Position numbers and translations under genes: made by a program | Shown here: positions 1 through 9,095 of the stretch, in pieces | How positions within the stretch are numbered: position 1 is the stretch's first letter | How the letters are laid out: each line of letters begins with the position of its first letter | Notes under the pieces: model-generated | Databases searched by the model: none | Told to the model about the DNA's origin: nothing | What the model saw: the letters and a program-made list of their open reading frames with translations, nothing else | From: Candidatus Dechloromonas phosphorivorans | GTDB taxonomy: Bacteria > Pseudomonadota > Gammaproteobacteria > Burkholderiales > Rhodocyclaceae | Assembly: GCA_016709495.1 (NCBI GenBank) | Contig: JADJMS010000006.1 | Span: 124,001 to 188,000 of the forward strand | Length of the DNA stretch: 64,000 nucleotides | Direction of reading: 5' to 3'

Positions 1-9
1 TTGGTATCA

Positions 10-654
10 CTAACCTTTTACCATAATCAGATGAACTCGGCACGGACCATGCGCACCCAGGACAATCGTTTGCTCGATATCGCCGGTGCGCGATGGCCCG
101 GAGATGAAATTGGCAGCCCGTGGCAAGCTGCCACGCTCGGCGCGCAGCAAGGCGAAGGCGTCTTCCATCGTCGCGACAATCCGGCTCACCGGGACCAGCG
201 CGATATGCGTTTCCGGCAGCAGGCTAACCGTTGCCGGGCTAGCTGGCCCCGACAAAAGCAGCAGCGTCCCGGTTTCGGCAATCGCGCAAAAGCAGCCGGA
301 AATACCGACTTTATCAGCGTCGACCGCAACACGTCCGCTCACATCCAGCCCGGCAGCCACCCAGGCTAGCCCCGCCACATCCGGCGTCGCCACAGCCTGC
401 ACGCCAAGGCTCAAACTGGCCAGATGACGTGCAACAGCAGCGGGTGCATCGCTCATCGTCTCTATCTGTTCGACTGTGCTCGACAGGTATTCAGCTTTGG
501 CCTGAAAACGGGTTGCCAATTCATTGCTTAACGTGGGCTGCGGCCCGCGTGGATGTGCCGCCATGTATGCCTCAGCCACGGCTTTACGTCGCGCAAAATC
601 ATCCTTGCCGACCCCGGCCCGCACGCGCTTGAGGATATCGTCACGACTGCTCAT
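10..654 (-). CDS. lutC: Lactate utilization protein LutC (LUD/DUF162 family)
   Basis: The 214-residue product is a LUD-domain protein. In the family, LutC works with LutA and LutB in an iron-sulfur complex that oxidises L-lactate to pyruvate. The typical stretch AIAETGTLLLLSG lies near residues 125-138, followed by a conserved HIALVPVSRIV segment. The start overlaps the stop of the upstream dehydrogenase as ATGA, so it is the last gene of a translationally coupled operon. It has no cysteine-rich cluster, as expected for LutC. The stop TAG lies ten bases from the left window edge, so the gene is complete. Family assignment is firm; the substrate is inferred from the neighbours. Confidence 0.9.
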   Translation of the reverse strand: MSSRDDILKRVRAGVGKDDFARRKAVAEAYMAAHPRGPQPTLSNELATRFQAKAEYLSSTVEQIETMSDAPAAVARHLASLSLGVQAVATPDVAGLAWVAAGLDVSGRVAVDADKVGISGCFCAIAETGTLLLLSGPASPATVSLLPETHIALVPVSRIVATMEDAFALLRAERGSLPRAANFISGPSRTGDIEQTIVLGAHGPCRVHLIMVKG

Positions 655-1610
655 GCGACGCGATTCCTTGGCGATCCGGTAACAAAGGCTTCGATGTTAT
701 CGATCAACTGATCGGCCAGAGTCTGCATCGCCGGCCGGCTGGCCCAGGCGACATGGGGTGTCAGCAGAAAATTGGGCAAGGCCAGCAACTCAAGCACAAG
801 CATTGGATGGCCGGCTGGCGGTGGCTCGGCCGTAATCACGTCGAACCCTGCACCGGCAATCCAGCCCTCCTTGAGCGCCTGAATCAAGGCCGCTTCATCA
901 ACCAATCCGCCACGCGCCGTGTTGATCAACAGAGCCGATGTTTTCATCGCCCGTAGTTCCACCTCGCCGATCAAGCCCTGCGTTTGCTCATTCAGCGGGC
1001 AATGCAGGCTGATTGCATCGGCCTCCCGCAGCACTTCGTCAAACGCGGTGTAGCCCGGGCGCACCGTCGAGACGCCTTTATGCTCGGCACGCAGAACGCG
1101 CATCCCGAAAGCTTCAGCAAGACGAATCACGCCACCACCCAAACTGCCGCTGCCAATCACACCGAGCGTCGCGCCATGCAAATCGCTGATCGGGTGGTCG
1201 AACAGGCAGAATTGCTCCGACTGTTGCCAGCGCCCGGCCAGCAGTGACTCGCGCCATGCAATCAGATTGCGCGACAAGGCCAGCAACAGCGCAAAGACAT
1301 GTTCAGGGACCGTATGTTCTGCATAGCCACGAATATTTGAAACGACAATGCCGCGCCGACGACAGGCATCCAGATCAATGACATTGGTACCAGTCGCAGC
1401 CACGGCGACCATTTTCAGCTCTGGTAACGCGTCGACCGCAACAGAAGGCAACGGTGCTTTATTGACGATGGCTATGGTGCAAGCTTGCAGTCGCTCAATC
1501 ACTTGATCCGGCCGCGTACTTGGGTACTCAACCCAGTCGTGCGCAAAGTTCGGGCGTCGAACCTTGGCAATGACCGAGTCACGCTCAAGATGAACAATGC
1601 GCTGTTTCAT
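651..1610 (-). CDS. D-isomer-specific 2-hydroxyacid dehydrogenase
   Basis: This 319-residue NAD(P)-dependent dehydrogenase belongs to the D-2-hydroxyacid family (glycerate dehydrogenase/hydroxypyruvate reductase type). The Rossmann glycine motif GVIGSGSLG spans residues about 150-158. The catalytic triad is visible as Arg233 in NTARGG, Glu262 in TAEPPP and His286 in TPHVAW. It sits between a half-length aldehyde dehydrogenase and lutC, with four-base ATGA overlaps on both sides, which implies cotranscription and coupled translation. In a lactate operon it may interconvert a 2-keto acid and a D-2-hydroxyacid such as glycerate or D-lactate. The exact substrate cannot be read from the sequence. 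Confidence 0.88.
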   Translation of the reverse strand: MKQRIVHLERDSVIAKVRRPNFAHDWVEYPSTRPDQVIERLQACTIAIVNKAPLPSVAVDALPELKMVAVAATGTNVIDLDACRRRGIVVSNIRGYAEHTVPEHVFALLLALSRNLIAWRESLLAGRWQQSEQFCLFDHPISDLHGATLGVIGSGSLGGGVIRLAEAFGMRVLRAEHKGVSTVRPGYTAFDEVLREADAISLHCPLNEQTQGLIGEVELRAMKTSALLINTARGGLVDEAALIQALKEGWIAGAGFDVITAEPPPAGHPMLVLELLALPNFLLTPHVAWASRPAMQTLADQLIDNIEAFVTGSPRNRVA

Positions 1611-2305
1611 TGCGCCTGCAGTTCAAAAACCTTGCCGGCGGCTTCGGCAATCGCCCCAATCTGCGCCCCCAATGCTGCATTGCCGACAAATACCATGCGG
1701 TCAATCCCGGCAGCACAAAGGCCGGCAATGGCTTGCGTGTCACCCTGCATCAGATTCAGCACTCCGGCCGGCCACTCTGCGCGTGCCGACAATTCGCACA
1801 AGGCATAAGCGGCAGAAGGCGCTTTCGGGCTCGGCTTGACGACGACTGCTGCGCCCGCCAGTAGCGCCGGTGCCGCTGCGGCAGCAAAACCGGCCAACGG
1901 ATGTGTCGCATCAACCACAATGGCAACCACGCCGGTTTCGCCAACCGCCGCGCCACGCAACGCAGCGACCGCATCGGCCACTTCCACCGCTGCTCGCGCC
2001 TCATCAAATCCGGTTTCACCGATCAACAATTTGGCGAAATGACCGGCGTAATTTTCCAGCCCGTCTGCGAGTTTACCGAGACAGATCCGACGCGCCGCCA
2101 GACCCATCTCCGCCCAAATCGGCTGCGCCAACTGTGCCGCCGCAACAGCTGCCTGCGCTTCGTCAGCCCCTGCCAGCGGAACCCGATGCACAGCCTCGCC
2201 GGTCAGCGGATTCAACACATCGAAGTAGGCATCACAAACGGTCAGGAAGGCATGGCCATTAACCCACAAAGGAATGGCCGTCGGGCCTTCGGCTGCAAAT
2301 TCCAT
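1607..2305 (-). CDS. Half-length aldehyde dehydrogenase-like protein (cofactor domain only)
   Basis: The 232 residues match the N-terminal part of aldehyde dehydrogenases: a WVNG start, the cofactor-domain segment VVVKPSPKAPSAAYALCEL near residues 155-175, then PAGVLNLMQGD. The chain stops where a full enzyme (about 480 residues) would continue into the LELGG motif and the domain bearing the catalytic cysteine, so the active-site Cys and Glu regions are absent. The stop overlaps the next ATG as ATGA and the gene starts three bases after lutB ends. It therefore looks like a settled gene of this size and not a fresh break. No activity should be assumed; it may bind NAD or act as a structural partner. 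Confidence 0.75.
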   Translation of the reverse strand: MEFAAEGPTAIPLWVNGHAFLTVCDAYFDVLNPLTGEAVHRVPLAGADEAQAAVAAAQLAQPIWAEMGLAARRICLGKLADGLENYAGHFAKLLIGETGFDEARAAVEVADAVAALRGAAVGETGVVAIVVDATHPLAGFAAAAAPALLAGAAVVVKPSPKAPSAAYALCELSARAEWPAGVLNLMQGDTQAIAGLCAAGIDRMVFVGNAALGAQIGAIAEAAGKVFELQAQ

Positions 2306-2308
2306 AAT

Positions 2309-3736
2309 TCAGTCTCTCTTTCTTGCTGCATAAAGTTCTTGAAAAGTTTTACCAGCCGGCGCGGGCAAATCACGCCCGACCGTCCAGCCAGGGGCCAGCC
2401 CCAAAACACGGATGCGACCGCTGTCATCAGCCAGCCACTTGAGATAGCGCGCCGCACGCCGCACCACCCAGTGATAGAGCGCCGGCTTGCCTGCCACCCA
2501 GGCCCACGCCTTTAGTGCAAAGCGCTCGGACCAGGGCCGCATGCCCCCAGTCACCTGATCCTCGCGCAACTGATGCATCAGCTTGGGCAAAGGAATCCGG
2601 ACCGGACAGACGCTGCCACACTGGTTGCAACCGGTCGACGCATGCGGCAGATCGAGCGCATTCTCAAGACCAGTAAAGAGCGGCGTCAACACCGAACCCA
2701 TCGGCCCCGGATAAACCCAGCCGTAAGCATGACCACCGAGCGAAAAATAAACCGGGCAATGATTCATGCAGGCACCACAACGTATGCAGCGCAGCATTTC
2801 TTGATAGGCGGAACCGAGCAGCTTGGCACGACCGTTGTCGACCAGGATAAAGACTGTCTTTTCCGGCCCCTCGGTATCGCCCGGCCGACGGGTTCCGGTC
2901 AACAACGAAACATAGTTGGAAATCGTCTGCCCGGTCGCCGAGCGCGGCAGCAGGCGCATCAGCGTCGCAAAATCCTCCAGCGTCGGCACCACCTTCTCGA
3001 TGCCGGTGATCACCACATGCACCTTGGGCAGCGTCGTCACCATGCGCCCGTTGCCTTCGTTGGTGACGAGCGCCGCCGAACCGGTTTCGGCAATCAGAAA
3101 TTGGCACCGGGAAATGCCCATTTCGGCGCTGAGAAAATGCTGGCGCAACACTTCGCGCGCCTCGCGTGTCATCGCCGGAATATCAGTCTGGCGCGGACGA
3201 CCGTGTGTTTTGGTAAATAAATCGGCAATCTCGTCGAGCGTCTTGTGCACTGCCGGCGCAATGATGTGCGACGGCGTTTCACCAGCCAACTGGACGATGT
3301 ATTCGCCCAGATCAGTCTCGACTGGCTGGATGCCGGCAGCCGCCAGCGCCTCGTTGAGATGCGCCTCTTCGGAAAGCATCGATTTCGATTTGGCCGCCTT
3401 GGTTACACCATGCCGGCGCGCCACGTCGATGACCAGTTCGCAAATCTCTTCACCATCCTTGGCCCACAAAACCTCGGCACCAGTGGCTTTGGCCTGCGAC
3501 TCGAAAATATCCAGCCAGACATCAAGGTCACTCAATACCCGATTGCGAATATCAACACAGGCAGAACGCAGTTGCTCAAACTCCAACCGATCATCGGCTA
3601 ACGCGCCTATGCCCTTTGCCCGCTTGCCGACAAACAGCGGCTTGGCTTTTTGCAAGGCTCTCTGAAGAATGGGGTTGGCCACTTTTTCGGCTGCACGCGC
3701 CTGAAAGAACATGGCTTGCGAATGTAATTTGCCCAT
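2309..3736 (-). CDS. lutB: Lactate utilization iron-sulfur protein LutB
   Basis: This 475-residue protein has an N-terminal LUD region (residues about 70-300, with LIAETGSAALVTNEGNGR near 214-231) and a C-terminal ferredoxin-like region. The first cluster motif is Cys317-x2-Cys320-x2-Cys323-x3-Cys327-Pro; the second uses Cys370, Cys373 and Cys377-Pro. This is the LutB/YkgF architecture that carries electrons from lactate oxidation. The start abuts the stop of lutA at 3736, so the two are coupled. Length and motifs are complete and no frame break is seen. Confidence 0.93.
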   Translation of the reverse strand: MGKLHSQAMFFQARAAEKVANPILQRALQKAKPLFVGKRAKGIGALADDRLEFEQLRSACVDIRNRVLSDLDVWLDIFESQAKATGAEVLWAKDGEEICELVIDVARRHGVTKAAKSKSMLSEEAHLNEALAAAGIQPVETDLGEYIVQLAGETPSHIIAPAVHKTLDEIADLFTKTHGRPRQTDIPAMTREAREVLRQHFLSAEMGISRCQFLIAETGSAALVTNEGNGRMVTTLPKVHVVITGIEKVVPTLEDFATLMRLLPRSATGQTISNYVSLLTGTRRPGDTEGPEKTVFILVDNGRAKLLGSAYQEMLRCIRCGACMNHCPVYFSLGGHAYGWVYPGPMGSVLTPLFTGLENALDLPHASTGCNQCGSVCPVRIPLPKLMHQLREDQVTGGMRPWSERFALKAWAWVAGKPALYHWVVRRAARYLKWLADDSGRIRVLGLAPGWTVGRDLPAPAGKTFQELYAARKRD

Positions 3737-4465
3737 CAGCTACGCCCGCCACCAGCCAGCACTTCCGCAATGTGCAGCACCTGCGTCGTCAGATCGCCAC
3801 GCCGGCGCAAACGGCCTTCAATATTGAGCAGGCAACCCAAATCTCCACCCACCACGGCCTGCGCATCAGCCGCAGCAATCGAATCACACTTGCGATCAAC
3901 GATGCGCGTCGACACCTCGCCAAACTTGACCGAAAATGCGCCGCCGAATCCGCAGCACTCTTCGCAGTCCGGCATCTCTTTCACACTCAAGCCGCGCACC
4001 TTGAGCAGTAATTCGCGCGGCTGCTGCTTGATGTTGAGCGCCCGCAGACCCTTGCAGGAATCGTGATAGGTCACGCTGCCAGAAAACTCACCCGGTACTA
4101 CGTCAATTTTCAGAACGTCACTTAAAAAACTGCTCAGCTCATAAGCGCGCTCGGCCAAGTTTACTGCCCGCGCCGACCATTGCGGATCATCGGCAAGGAG
4201 TTGCGGATAGACATTGCGAATCTGGTCGGTACGAGCCAGAAGGAATAACGACATGATCGAAACCCTCCAACTCGGTAATCGCCTTCTTGGCCAAATCGAT
4301 GGACAGCGCACGATTTCCAGCGCTCCAGGCCGGTTGACCGCAACAAGTCTGGCCTTCCGGGACAACAACTTCACAACCCGCCGACTCAAGCAGACGCAGG
4401 CTGGCAAAGCCCACAGAAGGGCGCATCAGGTCGACGAGACAGGTAACGAAGAGAGCTAAGCGCAT
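3736..4465 (-). CDS. lutA: Lactate utilization protein LutA, interrupted by a 2-base frameshift
   Basis: LutA/YkgE is a CCG-domain Fe-S oxidoreductase subunit of about 240 residues. The N-terminal half (MRLALFVTCLVD from 4465, with QTCCGQPAW) and the C-terminal half (TYHDSCKG, DCEECCGFGGAFSVK, LHIAEVL) are both well conserved but lie in different frames. They join at 4230/4231. In the first frame the protein reads PSGS followed by nonsense; in the second it resumes at TDQIRNVYPQL. The family has Gly-Ser-Cys-Thr there, so restoring two bases (GC in the coding strand) would rebuild the conserved cysteine and the frame. As written the gene cannot make full-length LutA. A sequencing error is as likely as a real mutation. 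Confidence 0.85.
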
Positions 4466-4535
4466 GCTAATATTGCGGCGCACAAGAAAATGAAGTGGCT
4501 AATGCTACTCAAACCTAGCAAATAAAGGAAATCCG

Positions 4536-5336
4536 TTGTCGAAAGCTGCAAACAGCCCTGAAATCGGCGCTGTCAAAACTGCCGGCTCTATCCAGGTCAT
4601 CGAGCGCATGATGTCTTTGCTCGATGCACTAGCTGCTTCACCCGAACCGGCCAGCTTGAAACAACTAGCGGCCAGCGCTCAACTGCATCCATCGACAGCG
4701 CATCGTATTCTCGCTGCAATGACGCATGCGCGCTTTGTTGAACGTCAAGAAGCCGGAAGTTATCGCCTCGGCATCCGCCTGCTTGAACTGGGCAGCCTCG
4801 TCAAATCACGGATCAATCTGCGCGAAGTCGCCCTGCCCTTCATGCAGGAATTACACGAAAAAATTGGCGAGGCCATCAATCTTGGTGCCCGCCATGATGA
4901 CGATATTGTTTATCTGGAACGCACCTCTTCCGGTCGCGCGCTGGTTCGTGTCGTTTATCTGGTTGGCGGACGTGCGCCACTGCACCTCACCTCGCTTGGC
5001 AAGCTATTCCTGGCTGCCGAAAATGCGCAAAAGGTACGCGAATACGCCAAACGTACCGGCCTGCCGGGCAAAACGCCTCACTCATTGACCAGCATAATCA
5101 ATCTCGAAAAAGAACTCGACAAGGTACGCCGCCACGACATTGCCTACGACGACGAAGAAGCCGAACTCGGCCTCAAGTGCGTTGCAGCGCCAATTCGTGA
5201 TGACGAAGGCCAGATCATTGCCGCCCTCTCGGTCTCCGCCCCGGCTGACCGCCACGATCCGGACTGGGCACGCCAGGTCAAAGAGACGGCCGATGCTGTC
5301 TCAAAAACACTCGGTTATATCGCCCCAAAAAAATAG
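4536..5336 (+). CDS. IclR-family transcriptional regulator
   Basis: This 266-residue regulator has an N-terminal winged helix-turn-helix (residues about 20-80, SLKQLAASAQLHPSTAHRIL) and the C-terminal IclR effector domain (LHLTSLGKLFLAA near 150, then LKCVAAPIRDDEGQIIAALSVSAP). The start is a TTG at 4536 with AAAGGA six bases upstream; no better ATG exists. It is divergent from lutA across a 70-base gap, so local control of the lut operon is a reasonable inference. The effector is unknown. The stop codon lies beside a hairpin that serves as terminator for the gene on the opposite strand. Confidence 0.9.
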   Translation: MSKAANSPEIGAVKTAGSIQVIERMMSLLDALAASPEPASLKQLAASAQLHPSTAHRILAAMTHARFVERQEAGSYRLGIRLLELGSLVKSRINLREVALPFMQELHEKIGEAINLGARHDDDIVYLERTSSGRALVRVVYLVGGRAPLHLTSLGKLFLAAENAQKVREYAKRTGLPGKTPHSLTSIINLEKELDKVRRHDIAYDDEEAELGLKCVAAPIRDDEGQIIAALSVSAPADRHDPDWARQVKETADAVSKTLGYIAPKK

Positions 5337-5354
5337 GGCCGCTCACGGCGGCCC
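5327..5354 (-). terminator. Intrinsic terminator for pbpG, overlapping the iclR 3' end
   Basis: On the minus strand a seven-pair GC-only stem (GGGCCGC paired with GCGGCCC, 5336-5342 and 5348-5354) with a five-base loop is followed, after TA, by a run of seven T. The T run is encoded by the last lysine codons of iclR on the other strand, so the terminator and the iclR 3' end share sequence. Confidence 0.8.
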
Positions 5355-5375
5355 CTGCCTTTACCCGACAAACGC

Positions 5376-6466
5376 TCAGACTGGTTTGCGATCCGTCGTC
5401 AGGCTCGCACTCTCCATCCAGCGCTTGATCCGGTTAGCATCGCCAACCCTAGTCATCTTGCCGACCGAGTCAAGCAATACGATGACCACCGGTTTGTCGG
5501 CTACACGCGCCTGCATTACCAGGCAACGGCCAGCTTCAGAAATGTAGCCGGTTTTCGACAGGCCAATTTCCCAGGTATCGCTGCGCACCAGTGCATTGGT
5601 ATTGCCAAACTGGCTGATCCGGCCATTGAGTTCAAGTTTGGCTTCGGCAGTCGTCGAGAAAGTGCGAATCTCCGGGTAGCGGGCAGCGGCAGCAACCATG
5701 CGCGCCAGATCACGCGCTGTTGATACGTTGTTGCTCGACAGACCGGTTGGTTCTTCAAAACGTGAACTGTTCATGCCCAGCGATTGCGCCTTGCGATTCA
5801 TCGCCGCGACGAAAGCCGGCAAGCCACCAGGGTAATGACGACCCAAGGTATGCGCCGCACGATTCTCCGAAGACATCAGCGCCAGCAACATGGCCGTCTC
5901 ACGCGTCATGGTTGTCCCCACCGGCAAGCGCGAACGCGTACCCTTGAGGCCATCGACATCCTCTTCGCCAATATTGATCACTTCATTGAGATCAAGCTTG
6001 GCATCGAGCACAACCATTGCTGTCATCAACTTGGAGATAGAAGCAATCGGCACCACTTCATGCGAATTTTTGTCGAGCAAAGGCTGGCCGCTAACCTGAT
6101 CAATGACCAATGCCGAAGCTGAATAAAGTGCGAGGCGATCCGGATCAACCTCATTGTAGGAAACCTTGCGCATCGGCTTGTGAACTGCCGCAACGGTCAT
6201 ATGCTTGCTACCCTTGTGCGCTGGCGCATGGGCAACTTTGTGCGATTTACCGGAATGGGCTGCTACAATTTTTTTCGAGCTCGTCTTGGAGCCTGATTTC
6301 GCCGCCATCTTTGGCGACGTTTTGCTAGTGGATTTACTAGCAGTCTTATTCATGGCTTTGTTTGCCGTGTGTGATTCTTTTTTCGCAGGTGCTGCAACAC
6401 CTTGCGCAGTTACCCCGACGCCGAGCAAGGCGCCGACAATCATGGCTATTCAAATTTCCGCTTCAT
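5376..6466 (-). CDS. pbpG: D-alanyl-D-alanine endopeptidase, PBP7/PbpG type (5' end probably frameshifted)
   Basis: This penicillin-binding protein cleaves peptidoglycan cross-links in the periplasm. The serine-peptidase S11 motifs are present: SISKL (SxxK nucleophile), SSEN and SKTGYI. A long Lys/Ser/Ala/Thr-rich linker follows the signal region. The ATG at 6443 gives MIVGALLGVGV, which lacks the usual positively charged signal-peptide head. A better start, ATG at 6466 (MKRKFE), has AGGAG eight bases upstream and lies just after a promoter-like pair, but it runs into TAG before 6443. One missing base between them would fuse the two into a normal signal peptide. Function is firm; the start is uncertain. 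Confidence 0.85.
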
Positions 6467-6492
6467 TTGCTGACTCCTGCTAACACCGGGCA

Positions 6493-6522
6493 ATTTTATC
6501 CCAGTTTAACAGGAGGTCGCAA
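6493..6522 (-). promoter_or_regulatory. Candidate sigma-70 promoter for pbpG
   Basis: On the minus strand TTGCGA (6517-6522) and TAAAAT (6493-6498) are separated by 18 bases. Transcription would begin near 6486, about 20 bases before the preferred ATG at 6466. This agrees with that ATG being the true start. Confidence 0.45.
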
Positions 6523-6569
6523 AAATTCAACGAAAATAGGTAGATAGATGAACAACTTAATGCTGAAAA

Positions 6570-8849
6570 TTACCTTGCATCAACCACCGTTAACGCCGTC
6601 ATATTGACGATACGGCGCACCGTTGCCGTTGGTGTCAGGATATTCACCGGTTTGGATGCTCCCAGCAGGATAGGCCCGATCGTCAGATTGTCGCCCGCCG
6701 CCACTTTGAGCAGGTTAAAGGAGATGTTTGCTGAATCGAGCGTTGGCATAACCAGCAGATTCGCCTGACCTTTGAGGCGCGAATTGGGGAATGCAGCCAG
6801 ACGAATTTCTTCATCCAGCGCAGCATCACCGTGCATCTCGCCATCAACTTCCAACTTCGGTGCCCGTTCGTTCAAAATAGCCAGTACATGCCGCATTTTC
6901 AGCGAGGTCGGCGTATCTTGATTGCCGAAGGTCGAATGAGACAGGAGCGCAACCTTGGGTTGCATACCGAAATTGCGAATTTCTTCGGCAGCCAGCAAGG
7001 TCATGTCAGCCAACTGTTCGGCTGTCGGATCGTAATTGACATAGGTGTCGGCAATAAACACCGTGCGTCCTGGCAGCATCAACAAACTCATGGCATAACA
7101 GCGGTCCAGCCCCTTCTGCGTCCCGATCACGTTTTGCACATAATTGCGATGCGTTTCGTGACTACCAAAAGTGCCGCAGATTAAGCCATCCGCGTAACCC
7201 AGGTGCACCATCAATGAGCCGTAAAGTGTGGCACGACGGCGAACCTCGCGCTTTGCGTAATCCGGCGAAACACCCTTGCGCTCAGTCAGTGAATGATAGG
7301 TTTTCCAGAATTCTTCGTAGTGTTTATCGAAGAACTCAGAACCTTCAGAATGCACCACTTCAAAATCTTCACCTTGGCGAATCCGCAAGCCTGCGGCCTC
7401 AATGCGTCTGGCGATTTCATCAGGGCGACCAATCAGGATCGGCCGGGCAATCCCTTCGTCAACCACAACCTGAATCGCACGCAGAACACGCTCATCCTCA
7501 CCCTCGGCAAAGACAATGCGCTTGGGCGCCATTTTAGCCTGCGAGAAGACAGGCTTCATGATCATGCCGGAGTGGTATACAAATTCGTTCAACCCCTGGG
7601 TATAAGCATCCCAGTCAGCAATCGGGCGGGTCGCTACACCAGAATCCATACCGGCTCGCGCCACTGCCGGGGCAATCTTGACGATCAGGCGCGGGTCAAA
7701 CGGGTTGGGAATCAAATACTCCGGACCGAAACTGGCAATTTTTTCGCCATAGGCACGGGCAGCCACTTCAGACTGCTCGGCACGAGCAAGTTCGGCAATG
7801 GCCTTGACGGCCGCCATCTTCATTTCTTCAGTAATTGTCGTCGCACCAACATCGAGCGCGCCACGGAAAATAAACGGGAAGCAAAGAACGTTGTTAACCT
7901 GATTCGGATAGTCGGAGCGACCGGTACAAATAATCGCATCATCGCGCACGCTCTTGACCAGTTCCGGGGTAATTTCCGGTGTCGGATTAGCCAGCGCCAT
8001 GATTAGCGGGTTTTTTGCCATTTTGGCAACCATCTCTGGCTTCAAGACGCCACCAGCAGACAGGCCAAGGAAAACATCGGCCCCCTCAATCACTTCGCCC
8101 AAGGTACGCGCATCAGTCACCTTGGAATAGCGCGCCTTGATCTCGTCCATCTCTTCGACGCGGCCTTCGTAGACCAGGCCCTTGATGTCGGTAACCCATA
8201 TATTAGAAGGTGGCGCACCGAGCAAAACCAGCAAATCAAGACAGGCGAGTGCGGCAGCACCTGCCCCGGAAGTAACGATTTTGACTTTGGAAAGATCCTT
8301 GCCGATCAGATGCAGACCATTAAGAACCGCCGCACCAACCACAATAGCGGTGCCGTGTTGATCATCATGGAAAACAGGAATTTTCATCCGTTCGCGCAGT
8401 TTACGCTCGATATAAAAGCACTCCGGCGCCTTGATATCTTCAAGATTAATACCACCAAAAGTTGGCTCCAGGGAGGCGATGATGTCAATTAGCTTGTCCG
8501 GATCACGCTCTTCAATTTCGATATCGAAAACGTCGATATTGGCGAACTTCTTGAACAGGACGCCCTTGCCTTCCATGACCGGCTTGGCGGCGAGCGGGCC
8601 AATGGCACCCAAACCAAGCACAGCCGTGCCGTTGGTAATCACGCCAACCAGGTTGGCACGTGAAGTCAGGGTGCTGACCTCACGCGGATCGGCAACAATC
8701 TCTTCACAAGCAAAAGCAACACCCGGCGAGTAAGCCATCGACAAATCATATTGATTCGTCATTTGCTTGATTGGGGTAACCGCAATTTTGCCCGGCTTGG
8801 GATGACGGTGGTAATAAAGCGCTGCTTCGCGTAGTTGCCTTGGATCCAT
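6570..8849 (-). CDS. maeB: NADP-dependent malic enzyme with C-terminal phosphotransacetylase-like domain
   Basis: The 759-residue protein converts malate to pyruvate and CO2, yielding NADPH. The malic enzyme N-terminal domain (AYSPGVAFAC, then VFHDDQHGTAIVV with the metal-binding aspartates) is followed by an NAD(P)-binding domain (SGAGAAALACLDLL). From about residue 430 a phosphate acetyltransferase-like domain follows (FAEGEDERVLRA, then ANLLVMPTLDSANISFNLLK). This is the MaeB fusion architecture, in which the last domain is regulatory. The start is the ATG at 8849 because GGAGG lies just upstream; 19 further codons to 8906 are open but lack a ribosome site. It is divergent from pckG, consistent with C4/C3 interconversion during growth on organic acids. 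Confidence 0.93.
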   Translation of the reverse strand: MDPRQLREAALYYHRHPKPGKIAVTPIKQMTNQYDLSMAYSPGVAFACEEIVADPREVSTLTSRANLVGVITNGTAVLGLGAIGPLAAKPVMEGKGVLFKKFANIDVFDIEIEERDPDKLIDIIASLEPTFGGINLEDIKAPECFYIERKLRERMKIPVFHDDQHGTAIVVGAAVLNGLHLIGKDLSKVKIVTSGAGAAALACLDLLVLLGAPPSNIWVTDIKGLVYEGRVEEMDEIKARYSKVTDARTLGEVIEGADVFLGLSAGGVLKPEMVAKMAKNPLIMALANPTPEITPELVKSVRDDAIICTGRSDYPNQVNNVLCFPFIFRGALDVGATTITEEMKMAAVKAIAELARAEQSEVAARAYGEKIASFGPEYLIPNPFDPRLIVKIAPAVARAGMDSGVATRPIADWDAYTQGLNEFVYHSGMIMKPVFSQAKMAPKRIVFAEGEDERVLRAIQVVVDEGIARPILIGRPDEIARRIEAAGLRIRQGEDFEVVHSEGSEFFDKHYEEFWKTYHSLTERKGVSPDYAKREVRRRATLYGSLMVHLGYADGLICGTFGSHETHRNYVQNVIGTQKGLDRCYAMSLLMLPGRTVFIADTYVNYDPTAEQLADMTLLAAEEIRNFGMQPKVALLSHSTFGNQDTPTSLKMRHVLAILNERAPKLEVDGEMHGDAALDEEIRLAAFPNSRLKGQANLLVMPTLDSANISFNLLKVAAGDNLTIGPILLGASKPVNILTPTATVRRIVNMTALTVVDAR

Positions 8850-8977
8850 GTCTGCCTCCGTTTTATATCGTGAAATGCAATTCCGAATGGTGACACATAA
8901 TATCACGCACCTTTTTCAATTCAATTACCGGAAATCACTTAGAAAAGCGAAGTCAAGTAGATGTTTACCCTAAGCTC

Positions 8978-8986
8978 TGGCATAAT
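8978..8986 (+). promoter_or_regulatory. Possible extended -10 promoter element upstream of pckG
   Basis: The 246-base gap between maeB and pckG holds no gene. TGGCATAAT at 8978-8986 resembles an extended -10 element about 110 bases before the pckG start, without a good -35. It would give a long leader. This is weak evidence. Confidence 0.25.
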
Positions 8987-9095
8987 TATGGGCTCCCCAG
9001 CCGACGGCTTTCAGCGCAGCTCGAAGTCTTGGTAGCAGCTCCCGGCGACTGGCGTAATAATTTTCTATTTCAGTAACTTAGAGAGAGACACCGCC

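Noticed and set aside
8850..9095. Small gene or riboswitch in the maeB-pckG gap
   Set aside because: No open frame with a ribosome site and no recognisable riboswitch core; only a weak promoter-like element is present.
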